Shown here in pieces: positions 49,576 through 57,600 of a stretch of 64,000 nt of DNA. The DNA is from VAZQ01 sp963739175 (GTDB lineage Bacteria > Pseudomonadota > Alphaproteobacteria > Rhizobiales > Xanthobacteraceae). The translations under genes were made by a program, and so were the position numbers. A model generated the notes under the pieces. The model was not told the DNA's origin, ran no database searches, and saw nothing but the letters and a program-made list of their open reading frames with translations. The stretch spans positions 44,335 to 108,334 of the forward strand of contig CAVTZH010000002.1 in NCBI GenBank assembly GCA_963739175.1, in the 5' to 3' direction. Numbering within the stretch: the stretch's first letter is position 1; the number at the start of each line of letters is the position of its first letter.

Positions 49576-50838
49576 TCAGGTCACCGCATTGGCGGTTTGC
49601 AGGCTGTCGAGCAGCGCGGCGCGCCGCATATAGCGTCGGGCGGCCTCGGGGTCGTCGGCGGTGCGGCGCAACTCGTCGAAATTGGCGGCGCGCACCGCCG
49701 GGTCGCGTTCTTCCATCAGCCGCTTGTTGGCGATGGTCTGCGCCTGGATGTAAGTCACGGCGGCATGCCGGCGCTGGCGATCGTAGCGGTCGAGCAGGTC
49801 CTCGCCGGCCTCGCCCTTGATCACCGCCGCGAGCTTCTCGGCGAGGTTGATCGCGTCGTGGATGCCGCCGTTCATGCCCATGCCGCCAATCGGATTGTTG
49901 ACATGCGCGGCATCGCCCGCGAGCAGGATGCGGCCGCGGCGAAAGGTTTCCGCCACCCGCTGGCTGACGCCATAGACATTGACGTATTCGACCGGGTAGC
50001 GGCCGGATTTCGGGAAGAATTTCTGCAGCCGCTCCTCGATCCGGTCGGCGGCCAGTGCCACCGCGTCGTCCTCGTCGCTCTTGATCGGGAAGATCGCGCG
50101 CCAGAGCCCGCCTGGATGCTCGCCGCGCACCTTGAACAGGTTGCACCATTCGTCCGGGTCGGAGAAGAAGTTGCGATAAACCAGACCGGGATTGACGGTG
50201 CCGAAGTCGAACGGGGTCGCGATCTTGATGAATTTTTCCGGGTAGGTGAATCCCGCAAAGTCGATGCCGGCAAGCCTGCGGACGGTGCTGCGGCCACCGT
50301 CGCAGCCGATCACATAGCCGGCCTTCAGCCGCTTGGTGCCGGATCGCGAGGCAACCTCGACATCGACGCCGTCCGCATGCGGCGTGATGTCGGTGACGCA
50401 GTGGGCGAACCGGACGTCGAAGTCGGCGGCATTGGCGTATTCGGCGGTGATCGAAGCGGTGAGCTTGTATTGCTCATATTGCAGCACGAACGGAAACCTG
50501 AACTCGTCCCGCATGCGGTCGAGATCAAACTCGGCGACGACCGAATGGGTCACCCGGTCATGAAAGCGGTACGCCTTGGAGACGAGCCCAAGCGGAAGGA
50601 TCTTCTCGGTGACCCCGATCGCGTCGAGCAATTCGAGCGTTGGCGGGTGGATCGAAGCGGCGCGCTGATCCGTGACCGGCGCCGGCTCCTGCTCGAACAC
50701 TGTGACCGGGATGCCGCGCTTGTTGAGCGCGAGCGCGCATACCATGCCGACCGGTCCGGCGCCGACCACAACGACCTGCGGTGGCGTTTCTTGTCCTGGC
50801 ATCGCCTCTCTTGGCATCGCCTCGAATGCTGAGTTCAC
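49576..50838 (-). CDS. FAD-dependent monooxygenase (aromatic-ring hydroxylase, MhpA/PheA type)
   Basis: A 420-residue protein. The FAD motif is VVVVGAGPVGMVCALAL (residues 22-38), followed by ATSIHPPTL-like region ASIHPPTLELLDAIG, the second flavin motif GRILLAGDAAHVNNPIGGMGMNGGIHDA, and CDGGRSTVRRLAGI. It hydroxylates an aromatic ring with NAD(P)H and dioxygen. It starts at GTG 50838, overlapping the stop of the upstream Bug gene by GTGA. That coupling suggests the receptor and hydroxylase act on the same compound. Confidence 0.9.
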   Translation of the reverse strand: MNSAFEAMPREAMPGQETPPQVVVVGAGPVGMVCALALNKRGIPVTVFEQEPAPVTDQRAASIHPPTLELLDAIGVTEKILPLGLVSKAYRFHDRVTHSVVAEFDLDRMRDEFRFPFVLQYEQYKLTASITAEYANAADFDVRFAHCVTDITPHADGVDVEVASRSGTKRLKAGYVIGCDGGRSTVRRLAGIDFAGFTYPEKFIKIATPFDFGTVNPGLVYRNFFSDPDEWCNLFKVRGEHPGGLWRAIFPIKSDEDDAVALAADRIEERLQKFFPKSGRYPVEYVNVYGVSQRVAETFRRGRILLAGDAAHVNNPIGGMGMNGGIHDAINLAEKLAAVIKGEAGEDLLDRYDRQRRHAAVTYIQAQTIANKRLMEERDPAVRAANFDELRRTADDPEAARRYMRRAALLDSLQTANAVT

Positions 50839-51818
50839 ACCGGTTGGAAATTCGCGAGCTTCAGCAGCTCGGCATTGCGCGCGAGGTCGGCATCGATGAA
50901 GCGGGCGAAGTCATCGCGCGTCTCGATCACGGGCTCCTGGCCGAGCTCGGCGAAGCGCCCGGTGCGCGCAAGCTCGCGCGTCGCCCCATTGAAGGAGATG
51001 TTGAGCCAGGCAGCCACCTCGTGTGGCACGCTGCGGGGCGCCCACACCCCGTACCAGGACGCAAACTCCAGCCCCTTCATGCCGCTCTCGGCGGCGGTCG
51101 GGACTTCGGGGGCGAGCGTGCTGCGGTTTGGCGTGGTGATGGCGAGCGCCTTGACCTTGCCGCTGCGCGCCTGCGGCAGCAGCGCGAGCATCGCATCGAT
51201 CATGAGCTGCACATGGCCGCCGATGACGTCGGTGAGCGCCGGCGCCGTGCCGCGGTACGACGTGATCGTGAGGTTCAGTCCCGCCAGCCGATTGAATGCG
51301 ACGGTCGCCAGATGCCCCATCGAGCCGAGCGATGGCACGGCCATGGTGTAGCGCTCGGGCGCAAGCTTGGCGGCAGCCACCAGCTCGGCGATCGATTTGT
51401 GCGGCAAGCCGGCCGTCATCACGACCAGCAGCGGCGCTTCACCGAGCCGCGCGATCGGCGCGAAATCGGCGACCGGATCGAACGGGACATTGCGCATGAT
51501 CTGGCGCGCCATGATGTGGGTCGAGGCCGAGAACAGCAGCGTGTAACCATCGGCGGCAGACTGCAGCACGGCGCCCGCGCCAACCGAACCATTGCCGCCG
51601 GCGCGGTTCTCGATCACCGCCGTGATGCCGCGCAATTCCTTGAGCTTCTCGGCGTAGTGACGCGCGAGCACGTCGACACCGCCGCCGGGAGCGAACGGGA
51701 CGATGATGCGCACGGGCCGTTCCGGATAGCTTTGCGCCTTCACGACGCGCGACAGGGCCGGCAGCGCGGCCGCGCCGGCGGCCGCTCGCAGGAATTGACG
51801 ACGGCGAAGTTTCATCAT
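50835..51818 (-). CDS. Bug/TctC family periplasmic substrate-binding protein
   Basis: About 327 residues from MMKLRRRQFLRAAAGAAALPALS, with a twin-arginine signal (RRRQFLRAA). Landmarks are RPVRIIVPFAPGGGVDVLARHYAEKL, VIENRAGGNGSV, ADGYTLLFSA, YRGTAPALTDVIGGHVQLM and WYGVWAPRSVPHEV. Its stop overlaps the GTG of the aromatic monooxygenase. No TctA/B gene is near. It likely presents the monooxygenase substrate or a precursor for uptake. Confidence 0.9.
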   Translation of the reverse strand: MMKLRRRQFLRAAAGAAALPALSRVVKAQSYPERPVRIIVPFAPGGGVDVLARHYAEKLKELRGITAVIENRAGGNGSVGAGAVLQSAADGYTLLFSASTHIMARQIMRNVPFDPVADFAPIARLGEAPLLVVMTAGLPHKSIAELVAAAKLAPERYTMAVPSLGSMGHLATVAFNRLAGLNLTITSYRGTAPALTDVIGGHVQLMIDAMLALLPQARSGKVKALAITTPNRSTLAPEVPTAAESGMKGLEFASWYGVWAPRSVPHEVAAWLNISFNGATRELARTGRFAELGQEPVIETRDDFARFIDADLARNAELLKLANFQPV

Positions 51819-51947
51819 GCTTGCTCCGCCCGGCAGTTGACGGCTCACCGAGACTACAGCGTCAATGCAGGCGAGCGGTAGAGGGCGGCACGCGAAAAAG
51901 CGGACTGGAAAAGCGCGGTATTACGGCTTGAGCATCGGCACAATGGT

Positions 51948-51975
51948 CGAGCGCCCGGATGCGACCGGGCGCTCG
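51948..51975. repeat. perfect hairpin in the Bug-MFS gap
   Basis: CGAGCGCCCGG (51948-51958) and CCGGGCGCTCG (51965-51975) pair over eleven bases around a six-base loop. It is the only structured feature in the 364-base gap 51819-52182, which has no credible gene. No T run follows, so it is probably a regulatory or terminator-like remnant. Confidence 0.6.
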
Positions 51976-52182
51976 TCTCCCGCCTGAAGCGAGAATGCCG
52001 ACAGGAGTTTAAGGCGCGGACACCAAAATCGCTGAGGCCCCTCTAGCCGCTCAAGGCCGTCCGCCGCATCGAGAGCATCATAGCACATTCCGATTTCAGC
52101 GCGACGCAAACCTTGCGAATTGGTAAATCGCGGTGAGCGGCTACCGATGAGATGTCGTTCGCAAATGCGAGATAACTCGTCG

Positions 52183-53457
52183 CTAGTCCTCGCCCGCCTT
52201 CGCGATTTTCGGATTGCGCCACAGATAGATCGCGATGCCGATCATCACCACGCTGACCAGCGCGCCGATCACATAGAACGAGCGCTCGAGCCCGACCGCT
52301 TCGGCGATCGCGCCCATCGCCAGCGGCGACGCGATCGAGGCGACGCGGTTGGCGGTGCCGCGCAAGCCGATCGCCTTGCCCTGGTTCTCGCGGCCGGCGC
52401 CGCGCAGCACCAGCGTGATGACCAGCGGCTGCGCGAGCCCGTTGGCGCCCGAGCGCAGGAACATCGCCATCTGCAGCAGGAAATAGCTGCCGAACAGCGG
52501 CGTCGCGCACACCAGCAGGATGCCTGACCAGAGCGAGAGAAGCGCGATCCACAAGCCGCCGACGTAGCGCATGAGCTTCGAGGTCAAGAGCGAGAACAGC
52601 GCCGCGCCGATCGCGGCGGCGGGGCCGAGCAGGCCGATGGCGGTGCCGGTCAGCCCCATGTCGTTGAGCCACGCCACATAGAACGAGCCTTGCACCGCAT
52701 TGCCGACATGCATCAGCGCGCCGAGCAGCACGATGATCGTCACCGCCGGCACGCCGAGCAGCCGGAACGCGGTGAGATAGTCCGACGCCTTGGGCAAGAG
52801 CGCGCGTGCCTTGGCGCGGCGTCCTTCGGGCACCGGCGCGTCCGGATCGAGCGGCTGTTTCGGCAGCAGCAGCGCGCACACCACCGAGCCGCCGCCCCAC
52901 AACGACATCAACAGGAAGCCGCCCCATGGTCCGGCGAGGTCCCAGCTGATGCCCGCAAGCGGCGCGCAGACGAGATGCCCGATGCGGATGATGAAGCTCA
53001 TGCGGCCGGCATAGACGGTCTTGCCGTACATATACTGGCCGATCATGGTCTGGGCGCCGAGCCAGCCCATGGATTCCGACAAGCCGAAGAACATCTGCAG
53101 GAACACCAGCGCCCAGATCCACGGGAATGCCGGATAGAGCAGCGGCGTGATCGCGCCGACGGCGGTGCAGACCAGCATCACGCGCCGCGCGCCGAGCCGG
53201 TCCATCAACGCGCCGGTGTGTATCGACAGAAACAGCGGCAGGAAGTGCGCGGCGCTGAACACCAGGCCGAACATCAGCGGCGACGAGGTCATGGTCGCCG
53301 CATAGAGCGGCACGATCACCGCGGCGATGTGGAAGATCGAGGTCGAGAACAGGCCGATGCCGTAGACGGCGCCCTGGATGCGCCAGGGAACTTCTTCGCT
53401 GGTGGGGCTGGTGGTGGGCGTGGCGGCGGGCGAGGACACATAAGTCCATAGCCGCAT
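52183..53457 (-). CDS. MFS transporter
   Basis: A complete 424-residue protein with about twelve hydrophobic segments. The family loop between helices 2 and 3 is GALMDRLGARRVM, and the second half has GLRGTANRVASIASPLAMGAIAE. A basic cytoplasmic loop (EGRRAKARALLPKAS) lies in the middle. It is likely an exporter or importer of a small organic compound. It is on the same strand as the monooxygenase operon but 364 bases away. Confidence 0.9.
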   Translation of the reverse strand: MRLWTYVSSPAATPTTSPTSEEVPWRIQGAVYGIGLFSTSIFHIAAVIVPLYAATMTSSPLMFGLVFSAAHFLPLFLSIHTGALMDRLGARRVMLVCTAVGAITPLLYPAFPWIWALVFLQMFFGLSESMGWLGAQTMIGQYMYGKTVYAGRMSFIIRIGHLVCAPLAGISWDLAGPWGGFLLMSLWGGGSVVCALLLPKQPLDPDAPVPEGRRAKARALLPKASDYLTAFRLLGVPAVTIIVLLGALMHVGNAVQGSFYVAWLNDMGLTGTAIGLLGPAAAIGAALFSLLTSKLMRYVGGLWIALLSLWSGILLVCATPLFGSYFLLQMAMFLRSGANGLAQPLVITLVLRGAGRENQGKAIGLRGTANRVASIASPLAMGAIAEAVGLERSFYVIGALVSVVMIGIAIYLWRNPKIAKAGED

Positions 53458-53535
53458 CAGTGGGCATCGCTCAAGCGTGCTGTGGAAGTGCCGCAGCGCA
53501 TAACGTTTCCGTATAGCTTAGTTGCCAGTCAGACT

Positions 53536-53787
53536 TCAGTCCTCTCGCACCGCCCGCGTGAAGGTGTCGGTCAGCGGCTTGAGCAGGTAGCCGAGCGGCG
53601 TGCGCGCGCCGGTGCGGATGAACACCTCCGCCGGCATGCCCGGCACCAGGACGAGGCCCTGGAGCCGCCCGGCCTCGCGCGGCGGCACCTCGATGATGGC
53701 CTGATAGCCGGCCTGGCCGGCGGCATCCGACACCAAATCCGCGGCAACGCGCTGCACCTCGCCGAGCGATGGGATCGCCGCGCGCAA
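53536..53787 (-). pseudogene. C-terminal remnant of a HlyD/type I secretion membrane-fusion protein
   Basis: Only the last 80 residues of the family are present: ADLVSDAAGQAGYQAIIEVPPREAGRLQGLVLVPGMPAEVFIRTGARTPLGYLLKPLTDTFTRA is the conserved C-terminal beta domain (LVPGMPAEVFI, LLKPLTD). The membrane helix and coiled coil that would precede it are absent from this strand upstream. No ABC or TolC gene is nearby. It is a decayed secretion adaptor or a deletion end. Confidence 0.75.
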
Positions 53788-54040
53788 ACGTTTCGATATT
53801 TCAGTTGTCGTGTGTAGCGCGTCGTATAGCGCGTCATGTGTCAGCGTAGGAGCCGGCCCCTACCGCCTGCCCACTCGCATCGATTATTGGAAATTTTGTG
53901 GCGGCGGGCACCGCCGTACCATTTCAGCGATTCGTTTTCCGAGATTGTCGTTCGCTTCGATCACATCACTGCAGCAGATACCGTTGCTTCGAAGCGCGCC
54001 CAGGACTACCGACTGAAGTAAACGCGCATGCGCAGCTGAA

Positions 54041-55051
54041 CTAGTTTCCCTTCAATCCCGCCGCGCGGATGATCTTGCCCCAGCGCTCGCGGCCGTCGTT
54101 GATCGAACGCGCGAACACATCGGGCGCGATGATGTTGGGCTCGAGCATGTTCGGCTCGAGGAAGCCCTTGCGGAACGCCTCGTTCTCAAAACTCTTGGCG
54201 ACGTCGGTGTGAATCTTGGCGATGATCTCGGGCGGCGTGCCGCGCGGCGCGAACAAGCCGAACCACGAGGTGCCGTCGAAACCCGGTAGGCCGGCTTCGG
54301 CGATGGTCGGCAGGTCCGGCAGGCCGGCGACGCGGGTGCGACTCGACACCGCCAATATCTTCAACGTGCCGGCGCGGTATTGATCGGCCACGATGCCCGA
54401 CGCCGCAAAGATCATGTCGATGTGGCCGCCGTGCATGTCGATCAGCGCCTGGGAGGCGCCGCGGTAGTGCACGGCGGTGAGCTTCACCTGCGCCATGCTC
54501 TGCAGCATCTCCATGTTGAGATGCGACGACGACCCGAGCCCCGTCGTTCCGTAGGTCAGCTTGCCGGGCTCTTTGCGCGCAAGCGCGATCAGCTCCTTGA
54601 TGTTGCTGACCGGCACCTTCGGGCTGACGATCAGCACCTGCTTGAGCTCGACCAGCGTGGTGATCGGGATGAAGTCCTTGGCCGCGTCGTACGGCAGCTT
54701 CTCGTAGAGGCTCGGGTTCATCACGAAGGTGCCTTCCGAGGTCACCATCAGCGTGTAGCCGTCTCCCGCCGATTTCGCGACGTGCTCGGCGCCGATCTGG
54801 GTGTTGGCGCCGGCGCGGTTCTCGACCACGACCTGCTGGCCCCAGATTTCCGAGAGCTGCCGCGCGACGCCGCGCGCCAGCACGTCGGTGGTGCCGCCGG
54901 CCGCGAAGGTGCAGATGATGCGCACCGGCTTTGAGGGATAGCTTTGCGCCTGCGCAGACGTCAGTCCCGCGAGCAGGATGCCCGCCGCGCACGCGCCCAG
55001 CGCTATCAGTCGCGCCGCGCAGAAATGTGAATCGAAATCCGACCAGCCCAT
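54041..55051 (-). CDS. Bug/TctC family periplasmic substrate-binding protein
   Basis: About 336 residues. The start at 55051 (MGWSDFDSHFCAARL) follows GGGAGGCGCC; upstream in-frame codons are not supported. The signal ends at SAQAQSYP. Family landmarks are KPVRIICTFAAGGTTDVLARGVARQL, VVENRAGANTQIG, SAGDGYTLM, YRGASQALIDMHGGHIDM, and WFGLFAPRGTPPEIIAKIHTDV. It is convergent with nothing and precedes a LysR regulator of the same strand. Confidence 0.9.
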   Translation of the reverse strand: MGWSDFDSHFCAARLIALGACAAGILLAGLTSAQAQSYPSKPVRIICTFAAGGTTDVLARGVARQLSEIWGQQVVVENRAGANTQIGAEHVAKSAGDGYTLMVTSEGTFVMNPSLYEKLPYDAAKDFIPITTLVELKQVLIVSPKVPVSNIKELIALARKEPGKLTYGTTGLGSSSHLNMEMLQSMAQVKLTAVHYRGASQALIDMHGGHIDMIFAASGIVADQYRAGTLKILAVSSRTRVAGLPDLPTIAEAGLPGFDGTSWFGLFAPRGTPPEIIAKIHTDVAKSFENEAFRKGFLEPNMLEPNIIAPDVFARSINDGRERWGKIIRAAGLKGN

Positions 55052-55169
55052 CGGCGCCTCCCGGTTCGCCGGGCGATGCCAGCGATTGTTTTGCCGGGAG
55101 TGTAGCCCGCGGTCTTGCCTGCGCAAAGTTGCGCAGGCGCGCGTCACGACGACGCGATCTTGCGTCTCA

Positions 55170-56111
55170 TCATTTTGGCTTCGCCGGCGGCTTCGCGACT
55201 TGGCGGGCATGCTCGATGAACAGCCGGGCGACCGGGCCCAGCGTGCGGTTCTTCAAAGTGAAAATGCCGATCGGTACCGGCCGAACCGGTATCTTGACGG
55301 GCAAGATCTTTATCTCCGGGCGGCCGGTCGGAAATTTCAAGACGGAATCTGGGAAAATCGAGAGGAAGCGCCCGGTCGCCAGCAGGCTTATCCGCATATC
55401 CGGGGCAGAGGTGATTACACTTGCGGGCGGATAGTTGAGGCCGCTGGCGCGAAACGCCTCGATTGCGACCACGCCAAGTGCATTTGAGGGCGGCGGCAGC
55501 GTCCAAGGCTCATTGACCAGTTCGGCAAGTTCGATCCTGCGTCGCCGCACCAAAGGATTTTGCGCGCCTGCGGCGATCACGTAGGTTTCCTCAAAGAGAA
55601 ATTCGAAGTCGAGCCGCTCGTCTTCAAGGTCGCCGAACCGCCGCGCGACCAGGAGATCGACATTGCGTTCGCTCAGGTCGCGATGCAGCGCCTCCGCCTG
55701 TTTGACCTGCACATGAAACGCGATGCGCGGATGGCGCCGGGATATCCGGTCGACGACAGCGGCAAGGAAACTCGTGGCAAGGATGGGGTTGCATGCAATC
55801 CGCACTTCGCCGGCTGTAGGGTCAGCCAGATACTCGATGTTCCTCACTGCCAGCCGCAACTCATCGAACATCGCTGTTCCGCCGTCGAGCAAAGCACGAC
55901 CGAATTCGGTCGGCTCGACGCCCCGCGGATTCCGATCGAGCAGGCGCACGCCCATCGTGCGCTCCAATTCGGTAATCGATCGGGAAACCGCCGGCTGCGT
56001 CGTATGAAGGAACGCAGCCGCCTTGTTCATGCTGCCAGCTTGAACGACAGCCATGAGCACGTGGAGGTCGTGCAGCTTGATCCTGCGTCCGATGCGATCG
56101 CTTGCTTGCAT
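55170..56111 (-). CDS. LysR family transcriptional regulator
   Basis: About 313 residues from MQASDRIGRRIKLHDLHVLMAVVQAGSMNKAAAFLHTTQPAVSRSITELERTMGVRLLDRN, a clear LysR helix-turn-helix. The effector domain begins GEVRIACNPILATSFLAAVVDRISRRHPRI. It is divergent from the Bug gene at 56250 over a 138-base gap, the usual arrangement of LysR and its target. ATG at 56111 is preferred to the GTG at 56120. Confidence 0.92.
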   Translation of the reverse strand: MQASDRIGRRIKLHDLHVLMAVVQAGSMNKAAAFLHTTQPAVSRSITELERTMGVRLLDRNPRGVEPTEFGRALLDGGTAMFDELRLAVRNIEYLADPTAGEVRIACNPILATSFLAAVVDRISRRHPRIAFHVQVKQAEALHRDLSERNVDLLVARRFGDLEDERLDFEFLFEETYVIAAGAQNPLVRRRRIELAELVNEPWTLPPPSNALGVVAIEAFRASGLNYPPASVITSAPDMRISLLATGRFLSIFPDSVLKFPTGRPEIKILPVKIPVRPVPIGIFTLKNRTLGPVARLFIEHARQVAKPPAKPK

Positions 56112-56249
56112 GCGGTCCACCTATTGCAGGCCGGATATAGGATTATCAAAACTTAGCATTATCCGCGCATAGGACAAACAGCTATTCACGGCGCTGCAGG
56201 CCGCCGAGAGCCCGCTTTCGCAAGCCCAATCAGGACCGAGGAGGACGCC

Positions 56250-57227
56250 ATGACTTTCCGGCGCCGAGAGTTTCTACGTCTGGCAGCGGGCGCTGTCGCA
56301 CTTCCCGCCCTGCCGCGCTTCGCCTGGTCGCTAACCTATCCGACACGCCCGGTGCGCATCGTGGTCCCGCTGGCCGCCGGCGGCGGCGTCGACATCGTTG
56401 CGCGCCTGATGGGACATTGGTTGTCGGAACGCCTCGGTCAGCAATTCATTGTCGAGAACCGACCGGGCGCCGGCACCAATATCGGCACGGAAGCGGTCGT
56501 GAAAGCAGCCCCCGACGGGCACACGTTGCTGCTCGTCAATGCGGCCAACGCCATCAATGCCACGCTTTACGAGAAACTTGGCTTCAATTTCATCCGCGAC
56601 ATTGCTCCGGTCGCCAGCATCATGCGCCAGCCGCAGGTGATGCTTGTGAACTTGTCGGTGCCGGCTAGGACGCTTCCGGAGTTCATTGACCATGCCAATG
56701 CCAGCCGCGGCAAGATCAGCTTGGCGTCGGCCGGCAGTGGGACGCCAAGCCACTTGGCGGGCGAATTGTTCAAGATGATGACCGGCGTCGACATGACTCA
56801 CGTGCCTTATCGCGGCGTCGGGCCGGCACTGACTGACCTGCTTGGTGGTCAAGTGCAGGTCATATTCACGTCGACGGCCTCGGCGATCGAGTACGTCAGA
56901 TCCAATAGGCTGCGCGCGCTGGCAGTGACGCCGGTGACACGCTTGGACGTCATGCCTGACGTCCCGACCGTAGCCGAGTTCGTGCCCGGCTATGAAGCCA
57001 CGCAGTGGTACGGTGTCGGCGCCCCCCGGAACACCCCCGCCGAGATTGTTGAAACGCTGAACAGGGAAATCAACGTCGGCCTCGCTGATCCCAAGATGAA
57101 AGCCCGCCTTGCCGACCTCGGCGGCACGGTGCTTGCGGGTTCGCCTGCTGATTTCGGGCGGCTCGTCGCCGACGAAACCGAAAAATGGGGCAAGGTAATT
57201 CGCACGGCTAGCATCAAGCCGGCATAG
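56250..57227 (+). CDS. Bug/TctC family periplasmic substrate-binding protein
   Basis: A complete 325-residue receptor after a GAGGAGG site. The twin-arginine signal is RRREFLRLAAGAVALPALPRF. Then TRPVRIVVPLAAGGGVDIVARL, VENRPGAGTNIG, APDGHTLLLV, YRGVGPALTDLLGGQVQVIF and WYGVGAPRNTPAEIVETLNREI follow. It is divergent from a LysR gene and is probably regulated by it. It closes with RTASIKPA. Confidence 0.92.
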   Translation: MTFRRREFLRLAAGAVALPALPRFAWSLTYPTRPVRIVVPLAAGGGVDIVARLMGHWLSERLGQQFIVENRPGAGTNIGTEAVVKAAPDGHTLLLVNAANAINATLYEKLGFNFIRDIAPVASIMRQPQVMLVNLSVPARTLPEFIDHANASRGKISLASAGSGTPSHLAGELFKMMTGVDMTHVPYRGVGPALTDLLGGQVQVIFTSTASAIEYVRSNRLRALAVTPVTRLDVMPDVPTVAEFVPGYEATQWYGVGAPRNTPAEIVETLNREINVGLADPKMKARLADLGGTVLAGSPADFGRLVADETEKWGKVIRTASIKPA

Positions 57228-57260
57228 GTCCTACGACGCGCGGTCATTTACCCGCAATGA

Positions 57261-57290
57261 AAACGCGAGCCCCGGTGTCCGGGGCCCGCG
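57261..57290 (-). terminator. intrinsic terminator for minus-strand transcription
   Basis: GCGAGCCCCGG (57265-57275) pairs with CCGGGGCCCGC (57279-57289) with one mismatch. Read on the minus strand it runs into TTTT (plus-strand A at 57260-57263), 44 bases past the stop at 57334. It would end transcription of the fragment next to the hybrid kinase. Confidence 0.6.
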
Positions 57291-57333
57291 CCGTTCGTTG
57301 ATCCGTCTAGCCGCGCTGCGGCTGCTTTGTCGA

Positions 57334-57597
57334 TCAGACGTCGCCGAGCGGATTGATGTCGTCCACGAAGCGCAGCAGGTCGACCATGGTGAAGTCGCCG
57401 GGCGTGGCGGACGGCAGCGTCGGCTTCCAGTTCTTCACCTTCCAGAGGAAGGAGTTGATAGGCGGCCGCCGAGAACTCGACCGGGGCACCTTCTTGAAGC
57501 AATAGAACTTGCGCCTGTCGTGCAGGATCTTCGCCCTTACCGGCGAGCCGCTCGACCACTTGCTGCAAGAAAGAAATGGCGCATCCAGGCGAGCGCG
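57334..57597 (-). pseudogene. unidentified gene fragment behind the hybrid kinase
   Basis: The minus strand from about 57597 to the stop at 57334 has a coding look in two frames: NALAWMRHFF at its upstream end and, in another frame, KILHDRRKFYCFKKVPR through PPINSFLWKVKNWKPTLPSATPGDFTMVDLLRFVDDINPLGDV. No start codon with a site is visible, and it ends just before the hybrid-kinase stop (57601). I do not recognise the family. It is probably a decayed C-terminal fragment. A minus-strand terminator lies at 57261-57290. Confidence 0.3.
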
Positions 57598-57600
57598 TTG

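Noticed and set aside
51921..52109. A 62-codon minus-strand frame in the Bug-MFS gap
   Set aside because: No ribosome site, no family and unlikely composition; a perfect hairpin lies inside it.
57248..57568. A 106-codon minus-strand frame
   Set aside because: It overlaps the fragment described above; its last third is low-complexity and it contradicts the better-looking neighbouring frame.
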